DNA of 37,130 bases from contig WELB01000216.1 of NCBI GenBank assembly GCA_009602725.1, forward strand, positions 112,042-149,171, given 5' to 3'. Under the pieces are notes generated by a model. That model saw only the letters and a program-made list of their open reading frames with translations, was not told the DNA's origin and did not search any database. The translations under genes were made by a program, and so were the position numbers. This DNA comes from Spirogloea muscicola (lineage: Eukaryota; Streptophyta; Zygnematophyceae; Spirogloeales; Spirogloeaceae). This document shows, in pieces, positions 1-11,635 of this stretch (its first letter is position 1; the number at the start of each line of letters is the position of its first letter).

Positions 1-3000
1 GGCGCGGGGCTCCGGCGCCGCCGCGGCGGCGCTGCTGGTGCTGCTCGCCGCGGCCGCCGCCGACGCCGCCCTCGTCCGCTACGACTGGAACATCTCCTAC
101 TTCATGGGTGCGCCCCTCCAGCCAGGCCTTACCTCCTGGCTCCCAGCTGACAGGTCTGCTGTTCGAATCCTGCGCTCCGCACCTCTGCCGTCGAGCTGCC
201 CCTTCCTGACGGAAGCCTCGGGGTGCGCACTGGCGCTGCCGCAGCTCACCCGGACTGCGTGGAGAAGCGCATCGTGGGCGTGAACGGCAAGTTCCCGGCG
301 CCCACCATTGACATCTACTCCAACGACACCGTGGAGATCAACGTGCACAACCAGCTGCCAGTGCCCACCTCCATCCACTGGTGAGCTCGCTGCCTTTGTG
401 GCGCTTTGCTCTGCTGCACTACACCTTCTCTCCTCTCGGGTGAGCTCGCATGAGTCAGGCACTGTAAGTCGCTTGAGAGTGCAAGCGAGCATTGGTCAAA
501 GTGGACAGCTTAGCAGTAACTTCTGGCGAGGCACGCTGGTGAAACCTTTGGCCAGCTGAGCTGCTGGACTGGCTAGGGATCACGAAGCTTTTGTCCTCCT
601 CTGTCATTCCGTTAAAGGCATTGTATAGAGGAGCTATCTATCTCCACAATGTTGGCAGTGTTGCCTGGTCACTGGTAGCTGCTATGGTCACTGGTGCTGT
701 GACTCGGATCCTCAGCTTGGAACAGCCCCAGTGCTTTTGTACCTTAGCTTAAAATCGCAAGGCAGGTGCAGGAAGGAATGCACGATTGGCAGTATCGCCC
801 AGTCACTGGTAGCAATTATGGTCACTGGTGGCCATGACTGTGGTTCTCAGCTTTGAACAGCCAGTGTCTTGGTGGTTTTAGCTTAGACAAGCAAGGCAGG
901 TGCAGAAAGGGGTTTATGAGGAACAGCATCTATGAGGCACATTCGACAACTTAGTAGAGGTCATTGGTCTGTGATGGCGACTTTCTTATCCTGGATCTAA
1001 TGAGGTGATCGGAGGACCACGGAGAGACCAAAGGTGCTTCCTGACCTGGACCGATCTGGTGTGCTTTGTGGCCTTTCCTGTTTGCAGGCATGGAATGCAC
1101 CAAGTGAATTCGCAGTGGCAGGACGGTCCCTTCTTTGGGACGCAGTGCCCCATCCAGCCGGGGATGAATTACACTTACCGCTTCAGCCCAAACGGCCAGC
1201 GGGGAACCTTCTGGTGGCATGCGCACATTGGGGTGAGGAGCCTCCTTGATATGACTTGACCTGTTGCAGCCATTGATCCGCCAATTCTTGTGCACGTAGC
1301 TCCGCAGCAGTGCAGCATGCAGTTCTTTCCCTCAGGCCTCTGTGTCGTATTACAGAGTGTTATCACTTGACATATTCAGTAGTCGGGACCGCCTGCTCAT
1401 GAAGTTGTTCTTTTGCTTTGTACTTAGAAGGGAGCTGGCTGTTTGTTAATTTACAGATGCAACGGTCGTCCCTTTTTGGTGGTTTCCATGTGAGGTCCGT
1501 CAAGCCCCTGCCCTTCAAGAAGCCGTATGGGGAGCCGTTCATTGTCCTCATGGACTGGTGGCACAAGAATGACACGCTTCTTGAGGTGCATATTGATCTA
1601 TATCCTGGCGCTCCATTCATGGGACAGGTGTCGTGTCTGGCTGCTGCCATATGGGCATGGTCTACCCTCGCTCATCATGCAGACATAGAGAACTGTGCAA
1701 GGCTGAGCACAGCAGAGAAGTAACATCAATGCAATGGCTGCTGAAGATTCTCGCAAGACTCATATGATTAATATTATGGTGCAGGGTGTCTTGTTGATAC
1801 CGCGAATTGCTTCGTGTACTGCAAGTGCAGGCAGACCTCCAGAAGCCTATCCCATCCATCTGGCAGGGCCTTTGGGGCCCTGCTGATTCCCTCTTGATCA
1901 ATGGGCGGGGAGCTTATGACTGCTCATTTGTGGATCCCACCGACGGTTACACAGGGGCTTGCAAGCAGTCCTATTGTCCAGGGGTGAGTCGATAACCTCT
2001 CAAATTAAAAGTTTTCACTTGCGGCTGCTTACTCTTACCTGAGAAACAGCAGTTCATCTGCATTTGACTTGATCGAATGATGGGAGCTGTTGATGGTAGA
2101 TTGTGCCAGCATAAATCACCATTGAATTGGCGACAGCCATGCACAGCGATTGTCTTACATTAAAATCCTCACCTTCCTCTGTAATCAGCCAACAAAGGTG
2201 GTGGTCCAGCCCAATCAAACTTACCGCTTCCACTTCGTCAATGCGGGCCTCCTCACACCTATGCAAGTCAAGATGGAGGTGCGTGACCCTGCACACCCTG
2301 GCTAAGCACTGCCTGGCTCAGAATCAAGCTGTAGTCCTTCAGAAGATCACTGACTGAAAGTTAAGAGCCGCAGGCGAGATACAGTGTATGTGTGGGAGAT
2401 GGTGTTGAGTATCAATATGTGGTGGCTGCAGGGGCACACAATGTGGATGGTGGAGGTTGACAGCGTCTTCACCAAGCCAATTCCCCTGCATGATGGCCTG
2501 GAAATCCTGCCTGGCCAGGGATACTCTGTTCTTGTCAAGATGAACCAGAAGCCCAAATCTTATTGGATAACTGTGGACCCTGTCCTAGACCAAGTCAGTA
2601 TCCAAGCTGAAGCCTTGTCGTTATCTGTTACCATTACTGACCTTCAATGCTGGCAGAAGTCATTTGATGTCTGTAATGTGGGTTTGGTGAAGGGAAGGAG
2701 AGTACAGCCAAGGCACCGAAGAGACCAGACGATGATGAATATAAATATTTTGAGCAATTGTCAACAGTTCAGCCCTTTTTCTGCAGGCTCTTGGCGCACC
2801 TCAGGCCACTGCTGTGTTCCACTACGAGGGCTCTGACTGGGGCTGGGGCACTCCCAAGACTGCTCCGCCAGTCCTTCCTGATGATCTGGCTTCCGGTGAT
2901 TATACCAAGGGCTGGCATTTCAACAACGTGAGTATCACATGCTTTCCTGCTGTGATGCTTGACACTGATCAAGATAGTCTGCACCTCTCTGTCATTGGTG

Positions 3001-4616
3001 GGCTTTTTCATAGCAGATATCCTGCAGTCAATATTTCTGTGTACAGACTATAGAGTGAAGAAATTACTTTGGCTTGCCCATTTGGAGTGCCATGTGGAAG
3101 TTGTTATTTGTTGTGCACAAGAGCCGACCAAGCTGTTCCTTTGCTTTTGACCTGCAGCGCACACGGAGCTTGTTCAACAATGATGCTGGGCTGAAGGCCA
3201 ACAAGGTCGATCAGCTTGTGGTAGTCCAATTCGCTCAGAGGTCGTTCGACAAAATGACACGATATGCGTTGAACAACTACACCTTCAAATTTGGTGACAC
3301 TCCGATGCTCCTCGCAGACTACTTGCAACTTCCTGTGAGCACCTACTTATCCTTCACCGAAAGGATGGAATCAATGGGGTCTGCCCATCTAGGAGCAAAT
3401 TGTCTGACATTGAGCTACATGTTCATAGCTCTTTAGGCAGCACTGTTCAGCTTGATGTCAAGCTGGTCATCTTCACAGCAGGACTCATTGTTCAGCTTGA
3501 TGTTGAGCTTGATCGTCTTGACTGCAGACTTCATGAACATGTTCGACGAAGAAAGCACTTACTTTCAGGATTAGCATCTAGCATATCCAGAATAGGAGGA
3601 GGTGACAAGACTTCACTTACTGACTATTGACGCTGTATGCAGGGTGCCTTTGTGGAGTTGCCCGTGAAACCTACTCTGGCTCAGGAGGCTGCTATTCAGG
3701 TTGATCCTAATGCCCCAGCAAAGGAGGCGACTACAATAATTGACGTCAAGTATGGCAACTGGGTCCAGATTGTCATTCAGAATAGGTGGGTGTGTGCAGA
3801 ATAAGTGTACCCTACCTCTGTCTAGCTTGTCAGGCTTTTTAGAATTTTTAAGAATTTTTAAGAATTTTAGATGCTTCTCAGTTGTCAGGACTTCGTTGGT
3901 ATCCACCAGAACGTGGTTAAAATCGCTAAGCTCCGGGTGGTCTACTCTGTCTGTTGTTACAGTTGCTCTTTATCAATTAGCACAATTGTCTATTGTCTAC
4001 ATCCATTTGTATCTGTCAGTCAGTTGCTGATATCATGGCATAATACTTTGATTGTGCAGCAACTTCCCGGGCCTTGCCCACCCTTTCCATATCCATGGTA
4101 TGGTGTTCTACGTGGTTGGCAGGGGCAATGGCACATTTGATGCGACCAAAGCTTTTGATGGGAAGTCCTATTACTACAACACTGTCGACCCAATTGCACG
4201 GAATGTTGTGACAATCTACGATAAGCAGTGGGTCGCCGTCCGCTTCCACGCCATGAACCCCGGCATGTGGAATTTCCACTGTGAGTCTGGAGCTATTTTG
4301 ACCCTGCTGTAGATGCATATAGTGCTTGCATTGTCACTGGTACTCTTGTACTGACTTGAGAGAAAATGCACATCTTGCGTATGCTTTTAATTGGTCTGTA
4401 GCAACTTGAGACCTTGTATGGTGTGTTTTAGCTGAAGCTGTAAGCGTGTCCCCTGTACTTGCAGGCCATTTGGAGCCACATATCGAACTTGGTACGCAGA
4501 CATACATCCGTATTAGTAGTGGCGGCAACAAAACACTTCCGAAGCCCCCAGCAGACTTCCCAACATGCGGAAAGTTCACTCCTTCAATCCGGGCACAAAT
4601 ACAGACCCGATCTTAG
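1..4616 (+). CDS. Multicopper oxidase (ascorbate oxidase/laccase-like), 5' end cut by window edge
   Basis: Copper enzyme that would oxidise a small substrate at a type 1 copper and reduce oxygen to water at a trinuclear centre; probably secreted. Twelve exons join in frame: 1-107, 245-380, 1088-1232, 1457-1627, 1831-1983, 2189-2278, 2432-2593, 2787-2927, 3158-3334, 3643-3785, 4060-4280 and 4465-4616 (TAG 4614-4616), about 598 residues in the window. The start codon is not visible; the first residues form an Ala/Leu-rich hydrophobic stretch like the core of a signal peptide. All four copper-binding motifs are present: HWHG (split across exons 2/3), WWHAH (exon 3), HPFHIHG (exon 11) and HCHLEPH (exons 11/12). 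The closing region, with a Cys in PTCGK, resembles ascorbate oxidases. The position equivalent to the type 1 axial ligand is Thr. Several N-x-S/T sites suit a glycosylated secreted protein. Substrate unknown. Confidence 0.93.
654..921. repeat. Diverged tandem duplication in oxidase intron 2
   Basis: Two head-to-tail units with a period of about 134 bases start at 654 and 788. Both contain GTCACTGGTAGC, TATGGTCACTGGT, CTCAGCTT, GAACAGCC and GGCAGGTGCAG in the same order. The duplication lies wholly in the intron between exons 2 and 3. No coding potential seen. Confidence 0.75.
3438..3530. repeat. Short tandem repeat in oxidase intron 9
   Basis: Two imperfect units of about 47 bases each begin with a version of TGTTCAGCTTGATGT and end with a CAGCAGG/CTGCAG-like segment. 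They sit between the exons ending at 3334 and starting at 3643. Confidence 0.6.
3836..3872. repeat. A/T minisatellite in oxidase intron 10
   Basis: Three near-perfect copies of the 11-base word AGAATTTTTA(A) in tandem, just upstream of the HPFHIHG exon. No function seen. Confidence 0.7.
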
Positions 4617-5051
4617 AGGTGATGGTTTGAGTGTAGGTGTGTAAATAATTATGGTGGTGAATGACAGCCGTAGCTGTTGAACCCCTCGTTGCAGAGTGGA
4701 TGTCCACCATCAAGTGGGTAATCTACTATGTTATTATTCAAGCCTTCAACAATGCTCCTTCTCATTAAATGTGCAATCTGCTGTTATTCGCTCGTGTGTC
4801 ACAGCATTGCCTGAACCAGTAAAGCGGATGTGTACAAGATGATATGATTAACCGAGGGGGAGGGGGGATGGGGGTGATTAAAATAAGGTTGCATGGCAGG
4901 TTTGTTGCTAATATACAATTCTGTACATGGACTTCAAACAGCTCGCTGTTTGAGTTAACACCTCTCACAAGAGACATATATATTAGCCCTTATACATGCG
5001 CTGCGTTTGCTGTGACAACCTGGGTTTTGTGAAGTGATGCAGATGGTCACC

Positions 5052-5212
5052 AGCCACCTGAATGTGGAACAACTGCGTACTAATATTTATGAACTGTAAC
5101 GAGTTCAAGTGACCTGAAGGTTGTGTAGACCATTGTATACTAAGTGTTCATCAGTATTGACAGGTTCATGTGACCTCAAGGTCGTGTAGACAACTGCATA
5201 CTACTATTTAAG
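5052..5212. repeat. Degenerate direct repeats, about 61-base period
   Basis: The clearest two units start near 5104 and 5165. They share TTCA(A/T)GTGACCT, AAGGT and GTGTAGAC, then a GTATACTA/GCATACTA ending. A third, weaker unit may start near 5052. Non-coding. Confidence 0.65.
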
Positions 5213-5644
5213 TCAATGGCTCAGTATACCCTACGGCGTCCAGGAATGGGACCTTGCCTGCCTGTGTAGTCGCATCCCACCATCTTGGCATCGTGATCAG
5301 CCAGTAGCAAGCTGGTTAACAAATAGTCACCATGTTATGCAAAGTGCAAGCTGCCTTGTGGCAGTGAAATTTGTAAGGGCAACCAATACAACCGTATATT
5401 GCTCCGAAGGTCTTAACCACCACGGATTGCTTTGACATCTCCAAGAGCAGGAGGGTCGACGGTCCAACAGCTACTAAGCTTAACAAGAAATTATCCCTGC
5501 GCTGTGCTTCTTACAAGGTTTTCCTACCACCAGCTCCTCCATAAACAATAAGTCACATGAAAAGATGGACATCTTCACATTTACGGCACACTTAGACCAT
5601 AATTGGAGTGCCCTACTTGGTACTCCTTAGTTGTGGTCAACACT

Positions 5645-5815
5645 AGCACGTGCTCAACGATGTATCGGCAGTCGTGTGTCCGAATAACAGATGAGTTCAT
5701 TAGTGAATTACTCAGAGTCTTGTAACTAATATAAGCACGTGCTCAGTAGTTTGTGAGCAGTTGTTCATTTGAAAGAGTAGCTGAGTTCATCAGTGATATA
5801 GTCAGAATTAGCAAT
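5645..5815. repeat. Two 89-base direct repeats beginning with AGCACGTGCT
   Basis: Units start at 5645 and 5734. Each begins with the palindrome AGCACGTGCT (a CACGTG core) followed by CA, and later has a GAGTTCAT(T/C)AGTGA segment. They are diverged but clearly collinear and lie downstream of both flanking genes. Confidence 0.65.
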
Positions 5816-6352
5816 TGTTTGACACTAGAACAGACTGGTAGTGTGCCAACACAACTATACGTTCTAAAGTGCCAGAAACTCAATGGCACGGCAAAATTGG
5901 GTGATGATGCCACATATACGTGCTCATGACACCAGGGGAGCACAAATTGTGAATTAGATTTGCACTAAGCTGAGTGACAAGTCAAGAGAATGAATGTATG
6001 CGGCTTTTGTACGACCTAAACATAGGCACTGTAGGTATGTTTTTCCTGGCTACCAGCATACTGCCACTATTCTTCTAGTTGGTCATTGGACGAAGTTGGC
6101 TGCATGTGGACAGCATCATGTCAGGCGTCATGTCTTGGTGAATTGACCATGTTGTAAAGGTCTTGATCACATGGCAACTTCGACGTGTGGTGCTTGGAAA
6201 CGGGTTCTTGTCTATAGAAGAGTGCACCGTGGAATTGGTCGCCTCCATCAGAGGAGTCTGATCCTCCTGTTTGCAGCTGGTGCTTACACTGCAACTTGAC
6301 TGCGTCCAAGAAATATATGCTTGTCAATATGCATTGCTGGTTTTTTACTGTA

Positions 6353-9300
6353 TTAATGAATGTCCTCTGTATCGCCACCAAGTCTCTCAAGAAGCTGCTG
6401 CTTGTTGACTACAATGGGCTGCTTCTCTGTTCCAGTCGGCAGCTTCTGCTGTGCGGACATCAGGAGCTCCTCCACTGTAGGACCCCTCGGAGTTTCAGCC
6501 GGAATATGTTGGGCCTGCTCGTCAGTGGCCTGAGGTGATTGGCCCTGCTCCTTTTCTCCTCTGAGCAAATGATTTAATGAAGCCTGCAACCCAAGGCAGC
6601 TCATGTGTACAGGCTCCACCTTCTCGCAGTAGAGAGGCAAGCTGAAGGCCGTGCCAGGTTTGATACTCAGAAGGCCAATTTGTGAACACAAGTGACCAAA
6701 GTAGGACGGTGCAGGGCACGTTACCAGGATCATTGCTGCATCAGAAACAGCATAAGACTGTCCATTGATAGCCGCAGTACTGGGCTGGAGCTCCTTAGTT
6801 CCGCTTTGACTTTCCTCCTCCAGTATGCTGGGAGCTTCCCCAGGAGGTGACGGCAGCACACTCCTCCAAGAGCTGCTGGGCTCGACCTGTACTTGTCTAG
6901 TGCAAGGCACGGAAATCCCAGCATAGTTAAGCAGTTACATTTAGCAGTTAAGCAGGAATACCAATTCTCAGGATCTCTCAATGACGTGATCCTGAGATTG
7001 TGGCAAGACAGACTTTGCAAGGTACACAAACATGGCTGGAGCACCTGGAATAATCTACTATGTGTGCACATGAGAACACTGGGACCTGTGCAAGACTTGG
7101 CGGGACTAGCACTTGAATTAAGAGGGCTATGTCCTCTGGGCTTTGTCCTCTGGTACGAGGTCCATTACATGGAGCACAGAAGTGTTGCTTGGAAGTCCTT
7201 GAAGGGCTGCTTCCACAACAGCAGTCGCCTTGGCCATGTATTCCATGTCATCACCGGGATGCATTTTGCTCTGGATATTCAGAGTCAGCACATCATTAAC
7301 TGGACCTGCGTCTTTCAGCTGAAACAGTAGAAAATGACAAGGGCGCGGGCACGCGTCAGAACACAAACACCATACATGACTTAGAACATAGCGGCAGCAC
7401 AGAGTTAAGACTTTACAGGGGAAGCTCAGGAGCTCTATACTTTGCTTCAAGTATTCTGTGTGCAAGCGCAGCTATGTCAGATGATGTCTAAAACTCAAAT
7501 ACTGCTCAGGGACTGGCCCAAGGGATCTTGACAAGCATGCAGCTGAGCAGTCCTGGCTAGACTTTACCAGCCTGGCAAGTGTGTATAGACACTTACCAGC
7601 TTGGCAAGTGTGTTTATGCACAATCTGAGAGCATCTTGCAGGCGCTCCTCATTTTTAGTGTCGAGGCCAGTTCCTCTATGGGACCTCATGAAGCTCCTGT
7701 CAAGGCAAATGTGAGGTGGTCAGTGAATCCAGGTGAACCTGGTCTCACTTGCCACATTCTCGGGTCTCTGAGGAGAGAAAACAACCCAATACTGACTATG
7801 TATTGAAGTGATGCCAGCAGAGCATGTCAGCATCACTGAGAAGCAATTTAGTGGAGAAGAAGCTAACCGTGCGAGCTGCATGTGCAGGTTGCCGAAGATG
7901 TTGACATCGGTCAAGCGGAGAGGCCACTTGGTCTGCTTTGCCAGTGCTGAGGTCAACTCGAGTACCTGCACTTGCTCCTGTTGTGACGTCACCAAGTCCA
8001 AGTGCCGTACCAATCCAGCCAATATCGTGAGCCCAGAGCCTTAAAATACAGCATGGCCGATGGGAACTTAGTCAGTCAGCAGCATCATTACTTGAACAAC
8101 CAGAGGAAAAGATGCAACAGCATTAATGCCAAAGTGACTGCTTGGACCGAGGAACAACTTCAAGTGCCAGCAGTCTTCAGATAGTATCTCCTTTACCTGT
8201 CTTGTCATGTGAATCCTGGATCTGCTTTAAGACCTCAAAGGCCAGGCTGTGCTCTGGCGGAGCCCAACAGTGCCCTCGGTCGAAGAATCTGAACATTGGA
8301 GCCAGCACCTGCCTGCAGGTGACTGTCTCGGCTTTCGCCAGCCAAGCTGCTGCCTCTATACAAACATGGGCCCACACCCCTGGCACGTCTGAATGGATCC
8401 TGCAGCACACAGTTTCTAGTTGCTTTAGTTGCTTAACTTAGGACACTTGCAGTAATCCCATGCCTTGCTAAGTGAAGTCTGCACCATTTCATGAGCAGCA
8501 GAGGAAGTCTGGCATGTGGCACTTTACTTGCTGATGTGGTGGATAGAGCCATGAAGACCAGCCTCCTTGCCCGACTTGCGGAACTTGGCAATGGCTTCCT
8601 TGACTGCATGGAGGGCGTCATGCCCCTCCTTCTTCACGAGCGCCACCACATTGCTTGGTAGTCTCTTCAGACTTGAGAAGTGGTCTCCGTCTGAAACTCC
8701 GGCACCTCCCGGGCCAGAGGGCAGCTCGTAGTTCCGCAGCACCGCCTCTACAATCTGACCAGCTTGCAAATTGCTCAGTCAACATACAGAAGCACTCATG
8801 CAGTGTGACATGAACACAGGGGAGGCTCAGGCAATTAAGAAAGCCAGTCCAAATATCTGTGGAGCAAGCTTACCCCATCAATGTACGATGACATCTGGGT
8901 CTCCTGGCCAAGATACCACAGCTGCCAAGGATGACACAGAACTTGTCACAGCATTTCCCCTTCTGGTCTGTCATGAATTTATGTTCAAATGTAGGTATAG
9001 ATCAGGGCTTCCAAAGCACATGTGGAAGTCAGGCCAGCATAGAAGTCGTCAAGTGGACCGTCAGGTACGCTGCTGATGACAGCATGGCCAACATGCTCCA
9101 TCAGCACAGGCCAGTAAGCGCACCATAGCAGAGAGCGCGTGCAGAGCAGCTGCTCGCTCCTTCTGGTGCTCCATCTCATTACTTGGCTGGTTGGTCACAG
9201 TGAGCAGGAGAGGCACCAGACTGTCCAGGTTGTGGGAAAAGAGCGCATCAGGCTGGAGAGTAGCAAAAGGAAGCAGTAAGGCCATAGAAGGTTCAGATTA

Positions 9301-10815
9301 GCTCATGCACAACACGGTAGGGAATGATTTCAGCTGCTTTTTTCATCTTACTGGCTATCAATGCAAGGGCTCCTGCGCTTACGATAATTGTAGATTTATG
9401 ATGCTAACAAGCAAGGCTGTTTGGGCTGCGGATATTAAGTGGAGAGAGCCACTTGCTACAACACCTGCTACAACTGCTGCACAGCCATGCTGGCTTGACC
9501 AGAATGACCTGCCTGATTGAGGACAAATGCGACAAAGAGCTCGCAGCCTTGGCAGCGGAAGTCTGGCAGCCGGTGTTGGAGGAGGGCCCTTATGTAATTC
9601 AGAGCATTTGGAGCGAAAAGGGGTCTGCACAAGATCTGCAGGGTGATAAGATCACACAAGATTCTTCTCCGGATTATCATCAAAGCAGAGGATTCCGCCT
9701 GGGAAGATATTGCAGCCTTCACACCCACATTGTCGAGATAAGAGGTGTAACACAGCTTCTCCATCGCACGTACAGACACCTGGTTCAGAAGCTGCTAAGA
9801 AAATGAATGTGGATGAAGAGGGGCTGACAAGTGCTCCTTGCAGGTGGAGAGCAACTTGGAGTAAGTGAGGACAACAGCCCCAACGACATTCTTCCTCTCA
9901 CCCCTCAGGTCCTTGTACCCCCTCCTGTCCAGCTCCTCCACAATCTGCCAGCATTTCGTCATTTGCTTATAAGCAGGGCATGGTTGGCATATGATCAGCC
10001 CTGATTGAGTCATACCATTTGGGCCTACCCTAGGATTCTCAGGCATCAATGACAGAGCTGCGAAGGCAGAGAGGAAAGTGCCCTGTTTGTAACTTGCACA
10101 AGCTAATAGTCCAAGCATTTCTATGATGTGTTTTTAGATTTCCTGCATCACGATGATTACTTCTGTTTGGTGTATATGTGATAATGTTTTCAAGTTCTAT
10201 CAAGTGCAGAGGGTAGTCATTGGCAAGTCGCCAGCGACCAGGAGACGTGTTTCGCGGCCACCTTTGGGATGCGGGCCGGGTTCTTCTCGGCGTACTCTGC
10301 GAGCTTCGCCGCAGTGCGCTCATTTGGGCCCTTCTGCAGTGCAGACACACTTGCGAGGACCGCAGTGGAAAGGAGGAGTGAACATTGGAGACATACAAAA
10401 GCTTGTCACGATCAGAAGTGCGGACGCAAAGCTGAAGACCCGAGATGGTCCGACGAGGAGCACCGCAGTCAAGGGGCATGCAGGGGATCGTGAGAAGTAA
10501 GGCCATCAGTGTCCTGCTTGATCAGCACCCTTTGCACATGAATGCAAGCCATGCAGGCCACCGAGACAGTGCCAGCCTCCGCAAAGCCACGATCAGACGT
10601 GGAGAGCCATCAATGGAGGTCCAGAGACGAGCACAGGCCAAGCTCGGCGCGGCGCAAGCGGGAGCTAGAGGGGCGACCTTGGCGTCGGCGAAGATGGAGG
10701 CCAGGAACTTCTTGTAGCGCTTGACGGGGCGGCGCGAGCGGGAGCGCAGGCCCGGGCAGGCGAAGCAGGTGACGGCGGCGCACGCCGGCACCACCCGCCG
10801 CGACACCACGCCCAT
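6353..10815 (-). CDS. EFR3-like (EFOP/SRL2-type) armadillo-repeat plasma-membrane scaffold of PI4-kinase
   Basis: Known family role: anchors the type III PI4-kinase alpha complex at the plasma membrane, with TTC7- and HYCC-type partners. The start is the ATG at 10815. The N-terminus begins MGVVSRRVVPAC and continues with a Cys-rich segment and RSRSRRPVKRYKK, the plant EFR3 signature. Exon 1 is 10815-10678, exon 2 is 10333-10262 (EYAEKNPARIPK), exon 3 about 9944-9829 (RRGYKDLRGERKNVV and LLSTCKE). Further conserved blocks follow on the minus strand near 9620-9520 (CQGCELFVAFV), 9270-9080 (KERAAALHALSAMVRL), 8760-8530, 8360-8230 (APMFRFFDRGHCW), 8020-7870 (GLVRHLDL), 7320-7130 and 6900-6353. 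The last exon ends at TAA 6353-6355 with a hydrophilic tail. I could not join exons 3 and 4 cleanly: the nearest sites give a 34-base intron that breaks frame. Conserved cysteines near residues 12, 17 and 20 suit S-acylation (inference). Confidence 0.85.
7564..7621. repeat. 29-base tandem duplication in an EFR3 intron
   Basis: Two almost identical units start at 7564 and 7593, each TTACCAGC(C/T)TGGCAAGTG followed by TGT(A/T)TATG/AGACAC-like sequence. Two copies only. Confidence 0.75.
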
Positions 10816-10882
10816 CGCTGCCGCCGCCGCCACCTCCGCCGCCACTCCTCCCGACACGGCCTCACGCCCGCCGCCGCCGCCG

Positions 10883-11635
10883 NNNNNNNNNNNNNNNNNN
10901 NNNNNNNNNNNNNNNNNNNNNNNNNNNNNNNNNNNNNNNNNNNNNNNNNNNNNNNNNNNNNNNNNNNNNNNNNNNNNNNNNNNNNNNNNNNNNNNNNNNN
11001 NNNNNNNNNNNNNNNNNNNNNNNNNNNNNNNNNNNNNNNNNNNNNNNNNNNNNNNNNNNNNNNNNNNNNNNNNNNNNNNNNNNNNNNNNNNNNNNNNNNN
11101 NNNNNNNNNNNNNNNNNNNNNNNNNNNNNNNNNNNNNNNNNNNNNNNNNNNNNNNNNNNNNNNNNNNNNNNNNNNNNNNNNNNNNNNNNNNNNNNNNNNN
11201 NNNNNNNNNNNNNNNNNNNNNNNNNNNNNNNNNNNNNNNNNNNNNNNNNNNNNNNNNNNNNNNNNNNNNNNNNNNNNNNNNNNNNNNNNNNNNNNNNNNN
11301 NNNNNNNNNNNNNNNNNNNNNNNNNNNNNNNNNNNNNNNNNNNNNNNNNNNNNNNNNNNNNNNNNNNNNNNNNNNNNNNNNNNNNNNNNNNNNNNNNNNN
11401 NNNNNNNNNNNNNNNNNNNNNNNNNNNNNNNNNNNNNNNNNNNNNNNNNNNNNNNNNNNNNNNNNNNNNNNNNNNNNNNNNNNNNNNNNNNNNNNNNNNN
11501 NNNNNNNNNNNNNNNNNNNNNNNNNNNNNNNNNNNNNNNNNNNNNNNNNNNNNNNNNNNNNNNNNNNNNNNNNNNNNNNNNNNNNNNNNNNNNNNNNNNN
11601 NNNNNNNNNNNNNNNNNNNNNNNNNNNNNNNNNNN
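10883..11635. other. Assembly gap (753 Ns)
   Basis: The run of Ns starts right after a GCC-rich stretch and lies between two divergent genes, EFR3-like (ATG at 10815, -) and cystathionine gamma-synthase (+). It therefore hides the shared promoter, the EFR3 5' UTR and the synthase start codon. The long open frames that appear to run through it are artefacts of the Ns. Confidence 0.99.

Larger units (their letters stand above)
4617..6352. other. Intergenic region between convergent genes
   Basis: I see no gene here. It holds the 3' ends of the multicopper oxidase (+) and the EFR3-like gene (-). A G-rich run lies near 4855-4875. Two families of degenerate direct repeats (about 5050-5215 and 5645-5815) are annotated separately. 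The open frames in this stretch have no recognisable protein features. Confidence 0.6.

Noticed and set aside
139-195. tRNA-like T-loop word GTTCGAATCC
   Set aside because: The flanking bases do not form a T stem beyond one pair and no acceptor, D or anticodon stems can be drawn; it lies in the first intron of the oxidase.
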